Shown here one piece after another: positions 35,677-45,980 of a stretch of DNA of 64,000 nucleotides. Both the position numbers and the translations under genes were made by a program. Numbering within the stretch: the first letter of the stretch is position 1; every line of letters begins with the position of its first letter. The notes under the pieces were generated by a model that saw only the letters and a list, made by a program, of their open reading frames with translations, was not told the origin of the DNA and made no database searches. Source of the stretch: Enterobacter ludwigii (GTDB lineage: Bacteria; Pseudomonadota; Gammaproteobacteria; Enterobacterales; Enterobacteriaceae); NCBI GenBank assembly GCA_900068845.1, contig CEFQ01000098.1:26389-90388 (forward strand), in the 5' to 3' direction.

Positions 35677-36140
35677 CAGGCATCCTGATGTGGCGCTTCG
35701 CCTTCACCTTGCTGCTGCAGATAGTTCATGAACAGCGCATCAAAGTTAACGGGCGCCAGGTTGAGCTGCGGGAAAGTCCCACGAGACACAAGGCTGGTTA
35801 CGCATTCGCGTGCATAAGGGAACAGAATGTTCGGGCAGTAAGCACCGAGGCAATGGGCCATCTGCGTGCCTTCGATACCGCTGATGGTGAAAATACCCGC
35901 CTGCTGTACTTCACACAGGAATGCGGTTTCTTCACCAACGGTTGCCGTTACGGTAACACGCAGAACGACTTCAAAAACGCCTTCAGCCAGCTGAGAAGAG
36001 GCGGTATCCAGGTCCAGCTTCACTTCTGGTTCCCACTCTTTCTGGAAAACCTGAGGTGCGTTTGGCGCTTCGTAAGAAACATCTTTGGTGTAAACACGTT
36101 GAATCTGGAACTGCATTTCGCTGTTGCTTTGCTCTGACAT
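35676..36140 (-). CDS. secB: SecB, export chaperone
   Basis: Cytoplasmic tetrameric chaperone that keeps precursors unfolded and hands them to SecA. 154 residues against 155, with [17 protein letters not shown], the Gln/Glu-rich core and the acidic-aromatic C-terminal region of the family. Member of the yibN-grxC-secB-gpsA-cysE series on the minus strand. Confidence 0.97.
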   Translation of the reverse strand: MSEQSNSEMQFQIQRVYTKDVSYEAPNAPQVFQKEWEPEVKLDLDTASSQLAEGVFEVVLRVTVTATVGEETAFLCEVQQAGIFTISGIEGTQMAHCLGAYCPNILFPYARECVTSLVSRGTFPQLNLAPVNFDALFMNYLQQQGEGEAPHQDA

Positions 36141-36180
36141 GTGACTAAATCCTGTGAGTTAAAATTGTCTGAACGAAAAG

Positions 36181-36435
36181 TTATGCCTGGAGTAAAGGAT
36201 CAAGTCCCTGACGCCCATCCAGCGCGTAAAGATCGTCACAGCCGCCAATGTGCTGCGCATCAATAAAAATCTGCGGCACCGTAGTACGGCCGCTGCGTTG
36301 AATCATTTCTTCACGTTTCGCCGCGTTCCCGTCAATGGGAATCTCCTGGAACGACACGCCTTTCTGATCCAACAGCGCCTTTGCACGGTGGCAATAAGGA
36401 CAAGTGACTTTGGTGTAGATCTCTACATTCGCCAT
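36181..36435 (-). CDS. grxC: GrxC, glutaredoxin 3
   Basis: Small glutathione-dependent disulfide reductase of 84 residues (83 in E. coli). Dithiol active site CPYC at residues 12-15, TVPQIFI cis-proline loop, and GGCDDLYALD glutathione-binding end. Lies 18 bases after yibN. Confidence 0.97.
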   Translation of the reverse strand: MANVEIYTKVTCPYCHRAKALLDQKGVSFQEIPIDGNAAKREEMIQRSGRTTVPQIFIDAQHIGGCDDLYALDGRQGLDPLLQA

Positions 36436-36453
36436 ACGGTGACCTCTAAGAAG

Positions 36454-36885
36454 TTATTTACCGCGTACCAGTGGCAGATTTTCACCACTCCACCCGCTCA
36501 CGCCATCTTTCAGTACGGAGACTTTTTCAAAACCCGCCGCGCTCAATTTTGCTGCAGATTCACCCGCACTTTGACCAGTGGCGCAAACTACAATTATGGG
36601 TTGTGACTTGTGCTTTTCCAGCTCGCCAAAACTCTCTTTTTTGATGTCTGCTGCCGCTACGTTGATAGCCCCAGAAATGTGTCCTTTGCGGTAATCGTCA
36701 CGTGAACGAACGTCTACCACCACCGCGTCCTCTTTATTAATCATGTGGGTTGCTTCACCACGACTGATAGTTTTTACTTTAGAGAACATACCTTTAACGG
36801 TGGTCACAATCACGAGAACGAGTAAAGCAACCCATGCCAGACTGAGGATGGGGTGATTGCTTGCAAACTGCATAATTTCTTGCAT
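36454..36885 (-). CDS. yibN: YibN, rhodanese-like membrane protein
   Basis: 143 residues as in E. coli: one N-terminal membrane helix (about 13-30) and a cytoplasmic rhodanese-like domain ([19 protein letters not shown]). Here the active-site loop reads [10 protein letters not shown] with Cys101 at the canonical position, whereas in the E. coli sequence as I remember it the loop is DGSGMQC. The ATG at 36885 fits the E. coli start (MQEIMQF) although the ribosome-binding site is weak. Function uncertain; reported links are to protein insertion and export. In E. coli gpmM lies between this gene and envC; it is absent here. Confidence 0.92.
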   Translation of the reverse strand: MQEIMQFASNHPILSLAWVALLVLVIVTTVKGMFSKVKTISRGEATHMINKEDAVVVDVRSRDDYRKGHISGAINVAAADIKKESFGELEKHKSQPIIVVCATGQSAGESAAKLSAAGFEKVSVLKDGVSGWSGENLPLVRGK

Positions 36886-36934
36886 GAGGGGTAACGACTC
36901 CAAACCGGGCTGATAAGCTAAAACAAGGGTTCTG

Positions 36935-36963
36935 AGTATACCTGCGCCACTTCGCATGTACAG
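36935..36963 (-). promoter_or_regulatory. Promoter candidate for yibN-grxC-secB-gpsA
   Basis: On the minus strand CTGTAC and TATACT with a 17-base spacer, about 50 bases before yibN. Confidence 0.5.
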
Positions 36964-37134
36964 TCGCTAAGGGGACAGAGTTACGATTTGTGCGTCATTT
37001 TCCAAAAAAAGTGTTCTAATCGCAAAATTAAGACAAAGTTTATGCCGGTAAGCTCGGTGCAGACATTTTTAGCAAAGTAAAACCCGGCCAGGCCAACTGG
37101 TAAGCGGCTGTTCATCGTGGAATAATTATCGACT

Positions 37135-38436
37135 ATGAAGGGAAAAGCGACCGTTACACACACAAGGACCCGTCACAACGGCATCACGTCTCCGTTGTCA
37201 TTCCGCTGGTCCGAAATCTCCCTCAGTCTGCTGCTGGCGGGCACACTTTTAATGCCTGCTGCCGCTCGCAGCGCGGATGACAACAAAACGCAATTGAAGT
37301 CCATTCAACAGGGCATCGCCGAGAAAGAAAAGAGCGTGAAAGCGCAGAAACTGCAGCGCAGTAAACTGTTGGATCAGCTGCAAAGTCAGGAAAAAGTGAT
37401 TGCACAGGCCAGCCGTCAGTTACGTGAAACGCGCAACAGTTTAAGTACCCTCGACGGTGAAATCGCGCAGGTCACCTCCTCGATTTCGCGTTTGGAAAAG
37501 CAGCAAGCACAACAAGAAAAACTGCTGGCGCAACAGCTTGATGCCGCCTTCCGTCAGGGACAGCATAATGGTTTACAGTTGCTGCTCGGTGGCGAAGAAG
37601 CCCAGCGCAGTGAGCGCATTCTTGCCTATTTCGGCTATCTCAATGCTGCGCGTCAAAAAAATATCGACGATCTTAAGCAAACCCAGCAGCAATTAGCGGA
37701 ACAGCGACAATCGTTGCAGGGCAAACAGGAACAACAAAAATCGCTGTTAGCCCAGCAACAGACGCAGCAAAGCAAGCTGGAAGTGGCCAGCGCGGCACGC
37801 AAGAAAACGCTCACCGTGCTAGAGAGTTCGCTGGAAAAAGATCAGGCTGATCTGGTTGAAATGCGTGAGAACGAAAGCCGTCTGCAGAGCAAAATTGCGA
37901 AGGCAGAGCGTGAAGCGCGTGAACGTGCCGAACGTGAAGCCCGCGAGGCGGAAAAAGTGCGGCAGCGTCAGGCGCAGGCGAAAGCTAAAGGATCAAACTA
38001 TCAGCCTACGCAGAGTGAACGTGAGCTGATGGCGCGTACCGGTGGATTGGGCAAACCCGGCGGGCAAGCCGTCTGGCCGGTACGTGGACGTATTGAACAT
38101 CGCTTCGGTGAATCAATGCAGGGCGAATTGCGCTGGAAAGGTTTGGTGGTAGCTGCGCCAGAAGGTACCGAAGTGAAAGCCATCGCTGATGGACGTGTAT
38201 TAATGGCCGACTGGCTGCAAGGCTACGGTCTGGTTGTAGTACTGGAACACGGTAAAGGTGATATGAGCCTTTATGGTTACAACCAAAGTGCACTGGTGAG
38301 CGTAGGTGCTCAGGTGAAGGCAGGACAGCCTATCGCCCTTGTGGGCACCAGTGGCGGCCGCGGCACGCCTTCGCTCTACTTTGAAATCCGACGTCAAGGA
38401 CAGGCCGTCAATCCACTACCGTGGTTAGGAAGATAA
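37135..38436 (+). CDS. envC: EnvC, activator of division amidases
   Basis: Periplasmic protein recruited by FtsEX that activates AmiA and AmiB. 433 residues: long charged N-region and signal peptide (hydrophobic ISLSLLLAGTLLMPAAARSA), a coiled-coil domain (about 50-230) and a C-terminal LytM domain (about 320-430). The LytM domain lacks the zinc-binding HxH (YGYNQSALVSVGAQV instead), as in E. coli EnvC, so it activates rather than cuts. The N-terminus is uncertain: the ATG at 37135 has a weak ribosome-binding site. Confidence 0.95.
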   Translation: MKGKATVTHTRTRHNGITSPLSFRWSEISLSLLLAGTLLMPAAARSADDNKTQLKSIQQGIAEKEKSVKAQKLQRSKLLDQLQSQEKVIAQASRQLRETRNSLSTLDGEIAQVTSSISRLEKQQAQQEKLLAQQLDAAFRQGQHNGLQLLLGGEEAQRSERILAYFGYLNAARQKNIDDLKQTQQQLAEQRQSLQGKQEQQKSLLAQQQTQQSKLEVASAARKKTLTVLESSLEKDQADLVEMRENESRLQSKIAKAEREARERAEREAREAEKVRQRQAQAKAKGSNYQPTQSERELMARTGGLGKPGGQAVWPVRGRIEHRFGESMQGELRWKGLVVAAPEGTEVKAIADGRVLMADWLQGYGLVVVLEHGKGDMSLYGYNQSALVSVGAQVKAGQPIALVGTSGGRGTPSLYFEIRRQGQAVNPLPWLGR

Positions 38437-38439
38437 GTT

Positions 38440-39345
38440 TTGTTTCAACCCTCTAAGCTCTCGGTCGCGTTGTGCGGCCTATTTCTATCACTTTCAGCCC
38501 ATGCGGGTAAACTCTCCATCGTGATCGACGACTTCGGTTATCGGCCAAAAGAAGAGAATAAGGTGCTGCAGATGCCCACCGCGATTTCAGTTGCGGTCCT
38601 GCCAAATGCCCCGCATGCCCGCGAGATGGCCACCAAAGCCCATCAGGGCGGTCGCGAGGTGCTGATTCACCTGCCCATGGCGCCGCTCAGTAAACAGCCG
38701 CTGGAGAAAGACACGCTGACGCCAGAGATGAGCAGCACGGAAATCGAACGTATTATTCGTGAAGCCAGTGGCAAAGTGCCCTATGCGGTCGGGCTGAATA
38801 ATCATATGGGCAGCAAAATGACGTCCAGTCTGTCTGGCATGCAGAAAGTGATGCAGGTGCTTAATCACTACAACTATTACTTTCTCGATAGCATGACGAT
38901 TGGTAACAGTCAGTCGATCCCGGCAGCGCAAGGCACCAACGTTAAAGTGCTTAAACGTCGTGTGTTTCTTGATGATAGCCAGGATGAAGCTTCCATCCGA
39001 ACGCAGTTTACCCGTGCTGTGAAACTGGCACAGCGCGATGGTTATGCCATCGCCATTGGTCATCCACATCCTACGACGGTGCGCGTACTGCAACAGATGT
39101 TGCCGACATTGCCAGCAGATATCACATTAGTGCGCCCAAGCCAGTTGCTGAATGAGCGGCTGCATCAGGGGTCTACACCGCCGCCATCCAGGAACCAGCC
39201 GGTGCCAAATCCGCGGTTCCGCGCGCCGAGCATGTGTAAGCCAGGTAAACCGTTACCGGCAGTGCCGCAGAGCTATGCTGTTGAGTTGGTCAGTGACAGC
39301 ATTGCGCAAAGCCGACTGGTTCAGTCAATAAAATTGCTATTCTAA
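38440..39345 (+). CDS. yibQ: YibQ, divergent polysaccharide deacetylase family
   Basis: 301-residue exported protein with signal peptide (LSVALCGLFLSLSAHA) and a NodB-like barrel (KLSIVIDDFGYR, HLPMAP, LNNHMGSKMT, GHPHPTTV). Catalytic function is unproven in the family. TTG start three bases after the envC stop, with AGGAAG upstream. The C-terminal tail (about 235-300) is proline-rich and variable. Co-transcribed with envC as in E. coli. Confidence 0.92.
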   Translation: MFQPSKLSVALCGLFLSLSAHAGKLSIVIDDFGYRPKEENKVLQMPTAISVAVLPNAPHAREMATKAHQGGREVLIHLPMAPLSKQPLEKDTLTPEMSSTEIERIIREASGKVPYAVGLNNHMGSKMTSSLSGMQKVMQVLNHYNYYFLDSMTIGNSQSIPAAQGTNVKVLKRRVFLDDSQDEASIRTQFTRAVKLAQRDGYAIAIGHPHPTTVRVLQQMLPTLPADITLVRPSQLLNERLHQGSTPPPSRNQPVPNPRFRAPSMCKPGKPLPAVPQSYAVELVSDSIAQSRLVQSIKLLF

Positions 39346-39356
39346 AATCGGGATCA

Positions 39357-40586
39357 ATGACCTCAATGAGAAAAAAAATCTTGTTACTGGATACAGGTCG
39401 CGAATGGGGCGGTGGCACCAACAGTATGCTTGAGTTGCTCAAGCGCACTGATCGGCAAAAGTTTGAACTCACCTGTTGCTTTTATAAAAACTATACACGC
39501 GGCAACAGTGAAAGCATCGAGTCAATGTTAAATTCGATTGGCATTCCAGTCGTATTTATCGCCCAGCGTCGTCAGCCAAAATGGGCGAAAATCACTAAGG
39601 AATTGTTACGCACGCTATTCATTTTTAATCGTTCGCTGAAGAAGCAGATGATTGACCAGGTTGATGAAAAATGGCGTGTATTGCCAAACGCCCAACAGAT
39701 TTTATCAATTTTGCAGACCGGTAAATATGACGCGCTGTATATGAATAACCAGCCCAGCACCAATGTGGAAGGTTATCGCGCTGCTCAGGATTTACCGGTT
39801 GCACTTATTCAGCACTGCCGCATTGAGCCGCAATTAAGTTCCGCCTTGGTTGAAATGGTGAATAAACGTGTTGATGCCGTTATCGCCGTGTCCCATGGTG
39901 TGAACCAAACATTGCGCCAAAGTGGCGTTGATGCGCAGCGTTGTTTCACTGTCTCGAACGCTATCGATATTCATCAGGCGTTGCCGAACCGTGAGGAGAT
40001 GCGTAAGCGTTTTGCGTATTCGCCGGACACGTTTATTTTTGGTTCCATTGGTTCACTGATTACGCGCAAAGCGAACCATCATATTTTCCAGGCCTTAGGC
40101 CAATTTAAACGTGCGCATCCTGCCGCTAAATGGAAAATGGTGGTTGTGGGTTCTGGACCTGAACAGGAAAATCTCGTTCAACTTGCGCGTAAAGAGGATA
40201 TTGAGAAACATATTGTTTTTACCGGCTTTCAAAACAACCCGTTGGACTACCTTGCCGCATTCGATGCCTTTATTCTCGCCTCGCGCAGTGAGGGCTTACC
40301 GCGCGTGGTGCTTGAGGCGATGCTGGTAAAAACCGCCGTCATCGGTTCGAATGTTGTGGGAACCGCAGAATTAATTAATCACGACGAGACAGGTTTAATT
40401 TTTGCATATGGCGATATTGACCAATTAACCACCCACCTCACTGCCGTGTGGCATGACGCAAGTTTACGTCAGCGTTTAATCAACACCGCAGAGAGACGTG
40501 TACGCGAAAACTACGCTATTGAGAACTATGTTTCTGGTGTCGAAATGATCCTGGAAAAAAGTATTGAAAGGAGAACTCATGTTTGA
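39357..40586 (+). CDS. Glycosyltransferase family 4 (LPS region)
   Basis: 409-residue GT-B enzyme. N-terminal GREWGGGTNSML substrate-side loop and the C-terminal nucleotide-sugar motif SRSEGLPRVVLEAM with the two Glu of the EX7E pattern; NAIDI and GSIGSLITRK mark the domain junction. No signal or membrane helix. More AT-rich than its neighbours. It occupies the position where E. coli has waaH (between yibQ and tdh) but is not that gene. ATGs at 39357 and 39366 are both possible starts. Acceptor and sugar unknown. Confidence 0.75.
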   Translation: MTSMRKKILLLDTGREWGGGTNSMLELLKRTDRQKFELTCCFYKNYTRGNSESIESMLNSIGIPVVFIAQRRQPKWAKITKELLRTLFIFNRSLKKQMIDQVDEKWRVLPNAQQILSILQTGKYDALYMNNQPSTNVEGYRAAQDLPVALIQHCRIEPQLSSALVEMVNKRVDAVIAVSHGVNQTLRQSGVDAQRCFTVSNAIDIHQALPNREEMRKRFAYSPDTFIFGSIGSLITRKANHHIFQALGQFKRAHPAAKWKMVVVGSGPEQENLVQLARKEDIEKHIVFTGFQNNPLDYLAAFDAFILASRSEGLPRVVLEAMLVKTAVIGSNVVGTAELINHDETGLIFAYGDIDQLTTHLTAVWHDASLRQRLINTAERRVRENYAIENYVSGVEMILEKSIERRTHV

Positions 40587-41490
40587 GTTTTTAAATAAAA
40601 ATTTTCGACACATTCGCTCGCGCCATAATATTGCCTATCAACAAGAATCGATAAAAGGCCAGATTGCAATCAACTCTGTGGTTATTCCCTGTACTGGGGC
40701 TGATTTTATGGAAGAGGCTGTATTAAGTGCTGAATTTGCCAGCCGCTTTGCAACATGTGTTGATGAGATTGTGATTGTCAGCGATCAGCCTGCTACGCTT
40801 TTTCCTACATTACCCAAAAAAGTGAGGGTCGCGACGCTGGAAGTACCCTTCCGCGAGGAAAGCTATCGTTACAAGCAAATTTATCGCAGTAGGTTGATTA
40901 AAATTCAGGCGCCACTGCAGGCTAAAGGTGACGGTATTTTAATGATCGATTCAGATTTAAATTTGTTGCAGGAACCAAACTGTAAAATAGAAGAACACGC
41001 TCTTTATAGTAGCTTTCGTCAGGGCAAGATGGTGGCCAAACTGGCGGAATTGCCTGCCCCACAAATTCCCGCTTACTATAAAAATGCCGTCAGACCAGGA
41101 TTTCAGGATCACGTTAATAGCGCTTATCTTGCTGCAACGCGCGCTACATGGAAACGCCTTTGCCCATTGTGGTTAGCGCTGTTTCAAGACACTTGGGAGT
41201 TGATGAGTGATAACCAACCACCTACTGATCAATTACCGCTGGCCGCTCTATTAGATCTTCTTGATATAAAAACAATTAACTTAGGAGATTGGGTAAATTG
41301 GCCGGTATCTAAACGTATTGGTGGGCAACCAGCCGTTATTCCATCGCAAGTTATTGGCGCACATGGAGGTTTCCCATTGAGTGAATGGCAAAAGTATTTA
41401 CAAGACCCCACTCAACCACTCACGTTCAAGGGCCAGGAGTACACGCGAAAAGTGCGATACCTGACGGATGCAGAAAAAAAACAGCCATGA
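40579..41490 (+). CDS. Glycosyltransferase-like GT-A protein (LPS region)
   Basis: 303-residue protein with a DxD motif in LMIDSDLNLL (Asp124, Asp126), the metal/nucleotide site of GT-A enzymes, and an acceptor-side NSAYLAATRATWKRL. AAGGAG at 40568-40573 selects the ATG at 40579, eight bases inside the preceding gene, so both form one unit. AT-rich relative to flanking genes, suggesting acquisition. Sugar and acceptor unknown; a core-LPS modification is likely from position. Confidence 0.6.
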   Translation: MFEFLNKNFRHIRSRHNIAYQQESIKGQIAINSVVIPCTGADFMEEAVLSAEFASRFATCVDEIVIVSDQPATLFPTLPKKVRVATLEVPFREESYRYKQIYRSRLIKIQAPLQAKGDGILMIDSDLNLLQEPNCKIEEHALYSSFRQGKMVAKLAELPAPQIPAYYKNAVRPGFQDHVNSAYLAATRATWKRLCPLWLALFQDTWELMSDNQPPTDQLPLAALLDLLDIKTINLGDWVNWPVSKRIGGQPAVIPSQVIGAHGGFPLSEWQKYLQDPTQPLTFKGQEYTRKVRYLTDAEKKQP

Positions 41491-41518
41491 CACTCTCCGG
41501 CCACCTGACCGGAGAGTG
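41491..41518. terminator. Hairpin between the glycosyltransferase unit and tdh
   Basis: CACTCTCCGG - CCACCTGA - CCGGAGAGTG, a perfect 10-bp stem exactly filling the gap between convergent stop codons. No adjoining T tract on either strand (a T8 run lies about 9 bases away on the minus strand), so termination is uncertain. Confidence 0.5.
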
Positions 41519-41519
41519 C

Positions 41520-42548
41520 TTAATCCCAGCTCAACACCACTTTGCCTGATCGTCCGGATCGCATCTCATCAAAGCCCTGTTGGAACTCATCAATGTGATA
41601 GCGATGGGTGATGATAGGCGTGAGATCGAGGCCGGACTGAATGAGCGCCGCCATCTTATACCAGGTCTCGAACATCTCACGTCCGTAAATGCCTTTGATG
41701 AACAAACCTTTGAAAATTACCTGATTCCAGTCGATGGACATCTCGCCCGGCGGAATGCCCAGCAGCGCAATGCGTCCGCCGTGATTCATCACTTCCAGCA
41801 GGGTGCGGAACGCCGGTGGCGCGCCGGACATCTCCAGCCCAACATCAAAACCTTCGGTCATACCGAGTTCGGCCATCACGTCGCGCAGATTTTCCTGCGC
41901 GACGTTAACCGCGCGCGTCACACCCATTTTTCGCGCCAAATCGAGGCGATATTCGTTGATGTCGGTGATCACCACGTGACGCGCGCCGACGTGCTTACAC
42001 ACTGCCGCCGCCATAATACCAATCGGTCCGGCACCGGAAATCAGCACATCTTCACCCACCAAATCGAACGACAGCGCGGTATGCACCGCATTACCAAAGG
42101 GATCGAAGATCGCCGCCAGTTCGTCAGAAATGTTGTCGGGGATTTTGAAGGCGTTAAACGCCGGGATCACCAGATATTCAGCAAAACAGCCCTGGCGATT
42201 GACGCCAACGCCAACCGTGTTGCGACAAAGATGTGTGCGTCCGGCGCGGCAGTTGCGACAATGACCGCAGGTGATATGGCCTTCACCAGAGACACGATCG
42301 CCAACGGCAAAGCCTTTAACTTCCTCGCCCATTCCCACCACTTCACCGACATATTCGTGACCGGTAATCATCGGGACGGGAATGGTTTTACGCGACCAGT
42401 CATCCCAGTTGTAGATGTGCACATCGGTGCCGCAAATGGCGGTTTTGCGAATCTTTATCAGCAGGTCGTTATGGCCGGGTTCGGGAATCGGCGCATCCTT
42501 AACCATCCAAATGCCTTCTTCGGCTTTTAATTTGGCGAGTGCTTTCAT
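41520..42548 (-). CDS. tdh: Tdh, L-threonine 3-dehydrogenase
   Basis: Zinc-dependent NAD enzyme oxidising threonine to 2-amino-3-oxobutyrate. 342 residues (341 in E. coli). Catalytic-zinc CGTDVH and GHEYVGEVV, structural-zinc cluster [15 protein letters not shown], and Rossmann GAGPIG. The ATG at 42548 matches the family ([15 protein letters not shown]); the frame continues upstream inside kbl but is spurious. ATGA overlap with kbl. Confidence 0.97.
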   Translation of the reverse strand: MKALAKLKAEEGIWMVKDAPIPEPGHNDLLIKIRKTAICGTDVHIYNWDDWSRKTIPVPMITGHEYVGEVVGMGEEVKGFAVGDRVSGEGHITCGHCRNCRAGRTHLCRNTVGVGVNRQGCFAEYLVIPAFNAFKIPDNISDELAAIFDPFGNAVHTALSFDLVGEDVLISGAGPIGIMAAAVCKHVGARHVVITDINEYRLDLARKMGVTRAVNVAQENLRDVMAELGMTEGFDVGLEMSGAPPAFRTLLEVMNHGGRIALLGIPPGEMSIDWNQVIFKGLFIKGIYGREMFETWYKMAALIQSGLDLTPIITHRYHIDEFQQGFDEMRSGRSGKVVLSWD

Positions 42549-43753
42549 TTCCCTGCTCCTGAAATAATGCCCAGCTGTTGACCAATGCGGGTGAAGGCAG
42601 CCACGGCGTGTTCCAGCTGCGCCTGCGTATGGCCGGCAGAAATCTGGGTACGGATGCGCGCCTGACCTTGCGGTACCACTGGATAGAAGAAGCCTGTCAC
42701 GTAGATGCCTTCCTGCTGCAACAGGCTGGCAAACTGCTGCGCCACGTTGGCATCGCCCAACATCACCGGGATGATGGCGTGATCGGCACCGGCCAGCGTG
42801 AAGCCGGCAGCGGTCATTTTTTCGCGGAAGAAACGGGCGTTTTCCCATAGACGCTGGCGTAAACCGTCGCCCTCACTCAGCAGTTCCAGTACGCGCAGCG
42901 AGGCGGTAACAATCGCCGGTGCCAGCGAGTTGGAGAACAGATACGGCCGCGAACGCTGACGTAGCCACTCAACCACCTCTTTTTTCGCTGCCACGTAGCC
43001 GCCCGATGCGCCACCTAACGCTTTGCCCAGCGTACCGGTGAGAATATCGACGCGATCCATTACACCGCAATATTCGTGGGTGCCACGCCCGGCAGAACCG
43101 ACAAAGCCCACCGCATGTGAATCATCCACCATCACCATCGCATCAAACTCATCTGCCAAATCGCAAATGCCATGCAGATTGGCGATCACGCCATCCATGG
43201 AAAACACGCCGTCGGTGGCGATCAGAATGTGGCGCGCGCCTTTGTCGCGTGCTTCCTGTAAGCGCGCCCGTAGCTCATTCATGTTGTTGTTGGCATAACG
43301 ATAGCGCTGCGCTTTACATAGACGGACGCCATCAATGATCGACGCGTGATTGAGGGCGTCCGAAATAATCGCGTCCTCCGCGCTGAGCAGCGTTTCAAAC
43401 AGGCCACCATTGGCATCAAAGCAGGATGAAAACAGAATCGCATCTTCCATACCGAGGAACTCAGCGAGCTTGTGCTCTAGCTGCTGGTGGATGTCTTGCG
43501 TGCCGCAGATAAAGCGCACCGAGGCCATACCGAAACCGTGCGAATCCATGCCGTCTTTCGCCGCCTGGATTAATGCCGGATGATTGGCTAAACCCAAATA
43601 GTTATTGGCGCAAAAGTTGATGACCGGTGGACTGTTGGCGACATTGATTTCTGCCTGCTGCGCCGAAGTAATGGTGCGTTCTTGTTTGAACAATCCGTCC
43701 TGACGTGTTGTCTCAAGTTGTTGACGAATTTGCGAATAAAACTGACTGGACAT
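42545..43753 (-). CDS. kbl: Kbl, 2-amino-3-ketobutyrate CoA ligase
   Basis: PLP enzyme that converts the Tdh product with CoA to glycine and acetyl-CoA. 402 residues (398 in E. coli). PLP-lysine motif [14 protein letters not shown], cofactor Asp in VDDSHAVG, and [12 protein letters not shown] near the N-terminus. The ATG at 43753 (MSSQFYSQI) has GAGCAG upstream; the C-terminus is a few residues longer than in E. coli. With tdh it forms the threonine-degradation operon. Confidence 0.97.
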   Translation of the reverse strand: MSSQFYSQIRQQLETTRQDGLFKQERTITSAQQAEINVANSPPVINFCANNYLGLANHPALIQAAKDGMDSHGFGMASVRFICGTQDIHQQLEHKLAEFLGMEDAILFSSCFDANGGLFETLLSAEDAIISDALNHASIIDGVRLCKAQRYRYANNNMNELRARLQEARDKGARHILIATDGVFSMDGVIANLHGICDLADEFDAMVMVDDSHAVGFVGSAGRGTHEYCGVMDRVDILTGTLGKALGGASGGYVAAKKEVVEWLRQRSRPYLFSNSLAPAIVTASLRVLELLSEGDGLRQRLWENARFFREKMTAAGFTLAGADHAIIPVMLGDANVAQQFASLLQQEGIYVTGFFYPVVPQGQARIRTQISAGHTQAQLEHAVAAFTRIGQQLGIISGAGK

Positions 43754-43917
43754 GATTCTGCTCCTCAGATAGCAAAATTTTGGCACATATTACTGATCGA
43801 AAAGCGAATAGACGACATTTCAGCCATCAATATGTCGGTTTTGCAGCATAGTTCACGCTGCGGACAGGATTTGTGCAGCGCATGCGGCGTCATCTGGCTG
43901 CCTGCGTCTGGCTGAAA

Positions 43918-43926
43918 TGTTATGAT
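43918..43926 (+). promoter_or_regulatory. Extended -10 promoter candidate for hldD
   Basis: TGT-TATGAT fits an extended -10 element (TGnTATAAT); no good -35 hexamer lies at 17 bases, as is usual for this class. It is about 60 bases before hldD in the 230-base kbl-hldD gap. Confidence 0.45.
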
Positions 43927-43984
43927 GGTAGGCATTCGTGGATGAAACCTCCTGTTTCACCCCAACTCTTTAAAGGCAAAGCAT

Positions 43985-44917
43985 ATGATTATCGTAACCG
44001 GTGGCGCTGGCATGATTGGCAGCAATATTGTTAAAGCGCTGAATGACCGCGGTTTGACCGACATTTTGGTGGTGGATAATCTGAAGGATGGCACCAAGTT
44101 CGTGAATCTGGCGGATCTTGATATCGCTGACTACATGGATAAAGAGGAATTCCTCAGCTACATCATGTCTGGCGAAGATCTTGGCCCAATCGAAGCCGTT
44201 TTCCATGAAGGTGCGTGTTCAGCGACCACCGAATGGGATGGCAAGTACATGATGGATAACAACTATCAGTACTCTAAAGATCTGCTGCACTTCTGTCTGG
44301 AGCGCGAAATCCCGTTCCTTTACGCCTCGTCCGCTGCCACTTATGGCGGCCGCAATGAGAACTTCATCGAAGAGCGCCAGTACGAGCAGCCACTGAACGT
44401 TTACGGCTACTCCAAAATGCTCTTCGACCACTATGTGCGCCAGATTCTGCCAGAAGCCGAATCACCGGTATGCGGCTTCCGTTACTTCAACGTATATGGC
44501 CCGCGTGAAGGCCATAAAGGCGGCATGGCAAGCGTAGCGTTCCACCTCAACACGCAGATCAGTAACGGTGAAAATCCAAAACTGTTCGAAGGCAGCGACG
44601 ATTTCCGCCGCGACTTCATCCATGTGGATGACGTGGTAGCCGTAAATCTGTGGTGCTGGGAAAACGGTGTTTCAGGTATCTACAACTGCGGTACCGGTCG
44701 CGCGGAGTCTTTCCAGGAAGTGGCGGATGCGGTGCTGAACTTCCATCAGCAAGGCCAGATTGAATACATCCCGTTCCCGGAGAAGCTGAAAGGCCGTTAT
44801 CAGGCATTTACCCAAGCCGATCTCACCAACCTGCGTGCAGCCGGTTACGACAAGCCGTTCAAAACCGTCGCGCAAGGCGTGGGCGAATACATGGCGTGGC
44901 TGAACCGTAACGCATAA
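43985..44917 (+). CDS. hldD: HldD, ADP-L-glycero-D-manno-heptose 6-epimerase
   Basis: Last step in making the heptose donor for the LPS inner core. SDR-type epimerase of 310 residues as in E. coli (RfaD): Rossmann [10 protein letters not shown] at the N-terminus, YGYSK catalytic pair, [11 protein letters not shown], and [10 protein letters not shown]. First gene of the hldD-waaF-waaC unit. Confidence 0.97.
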   Translation: MIIVTGGAGMIGSNIVKALNDRGLTDILVVDNLKDGTKFVNLADLDIADYMDKEEFLSYIMSGEDLGPIEAVFHEGACSATTEWDGKYMMDNNYQYSKDLLHFCLEREIPFLYASSAATYGGRNENFIEERQYEQPLNVYGYSKMLFDHYVRQILPEAESPVCGFRYFNVYGPREGHKGGMASVAFHLNTQISNGENPKLFEGSDDFRRDFIHVDDVVAVNLWCWENGVSGIYNCGTGRAESFQEVADAVLNFHQQGQIEYIPFPEKLKGRYQAFTQADLTNLRAAGYDKPFKTVAQGVGEYMAWLNRNA

Positions 44918-44934
44918 GGAAACCGGCAGCAGCG

Positions 44935-45978
44935 ATGAAAATTCTGGTTATTGGCCCATCATGGGTCGGCGATATGATGATGTCGCAAAGTCTCTATCGC
45001 ACGCTCAAGGCTGAGCATCCTGAAGCGGTGATCGATGTGATGGCGCCAGCCTGGTGCCGTCCGTTACTGTCGCGTATGCCGGAAGTGAATCAGGCGTTGG
45101 CGATGCCACTTGGGCATGGCGCATTAGCGCTGGGTGAGCGTCGCCGTTTGGGGAAATCCCTGCGTGCCAGTGGCTATGACCGTGCCTATGTGCTGCCAAA
45201 CTCCTTCAAATCCGCGCTGGTGCCCTTTTTCGCTGGGATCAAACGTCGCACTGGCTGGCGTGGCGAGATGCGCTATGGCGTACTGAATGACGTGCGCGTG
45301 CTGGATAAAGCAGCCTTTCCATTGATGGTTGAGCGCTATGTGGCGCTCGGCTACGACAAACCGGTGGCTTCAGCGCAGCAGTTGCCGCAGCCATTGTTGT
45401 GGCCCCAGCTGCGCGTTGATGACGATGAGAAACGCATGACGGCGGCACAGTTTGCGCTGTCAGCCGATCGTCCGGCGATTGGGTTTTGTCCAGGCGCGGA
45501 GTTCGGACCGGCGAAGCGCTGGCCGCACTACCATTATGCTGCGCTGGCTGAACAGCTGATTGGTGAAGGTTATCAAGTGGTGCTGTTCGGTTCGGCGAAA
45601 GATCGCGAAACCGGTGACACCATTGTACAGACGCTGTCAGAAGCAGCACGCGCGCACTGCAAAAATCTGGCGGGTGATACGCAACTGGAGCAAGCGGTCA
45701 TTCTTCTGGCGCACTGCGCAGCCGTGGTGAGTAACGATTCCGGCCTGATGCACATCGCCGCAGCACTTAATCGCCCGCTGGTGGCCCTGTATGGTCCAAG
45801 CAGCCCAGACTTCACACCGCCGCTGTCCCAGCATGCGCGTATCATTCGTTTGATCACCGGCTATCACAAAGTGCGCAAAGGAGATGCCGAGCAAGGTTAT
45901 CACCAGAGCCTGATTGATATTCAGCCGGCGCGTGTTCATCAGGAACTGAGCGCGTTGTTGCATCCGGTGCAGGAGTAG
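44935..45978 (+). CDS. waaF: WaaF, ADP-heptose:LPS heptosyltransferase II
   Basis: GT9 enzyme that adds the second heptose. 347 residues (348 in E. coli). PSWVGDMMMSQSLYRTL at the start, GFCPGAEFGPAKRWP donor-site segment and SNDSGLMHIAAAL. Cytoplasmic face of the inner membrane. Two bases before waaC. Confidence 0.97.
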   Translation: MKILVIGPSWVGDMMMSQSLYRTLKAEHPEAVIDVMAPAWCRPLLSRMPEVNQALAMPLGHGALALGERRRLGKSLRASGYDRAYVLPNSFKSALVPFFAGIKRRTGWRGEMRYGVLNDVRVLDKAAFPLMVERYVALGYDKPVASAQQLPQPLLWPQLRVDDDEKRMTAAQFALSADRPAIGFCPGAEFGPAKRWPHYHYAALAEQLIGEGYQVVLFGSAKDRETGDTIVQTLSEAARAHCKNLAGDTQLEQAVILLAHCAAVVSNDSGLMHIAAALNRPLVALYGPSSPDFTPPLSQHARIIRLITGYHKVRKGDAEQGYHQSLIDIQPARVHQELSALLHPVQE

Positions 45979-45980
45979 AA

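Noticed and set aside
41580-42530. 316-codon plus-strand frame opposite tdh
   Set aside because: Antisense shadow of a strongly conserved gene.
41520-42848. Long 442-codon version of tdh
   Set aside because: The first 100 codons overlap kbl in another frame and have no family match; the real start is at 42548.
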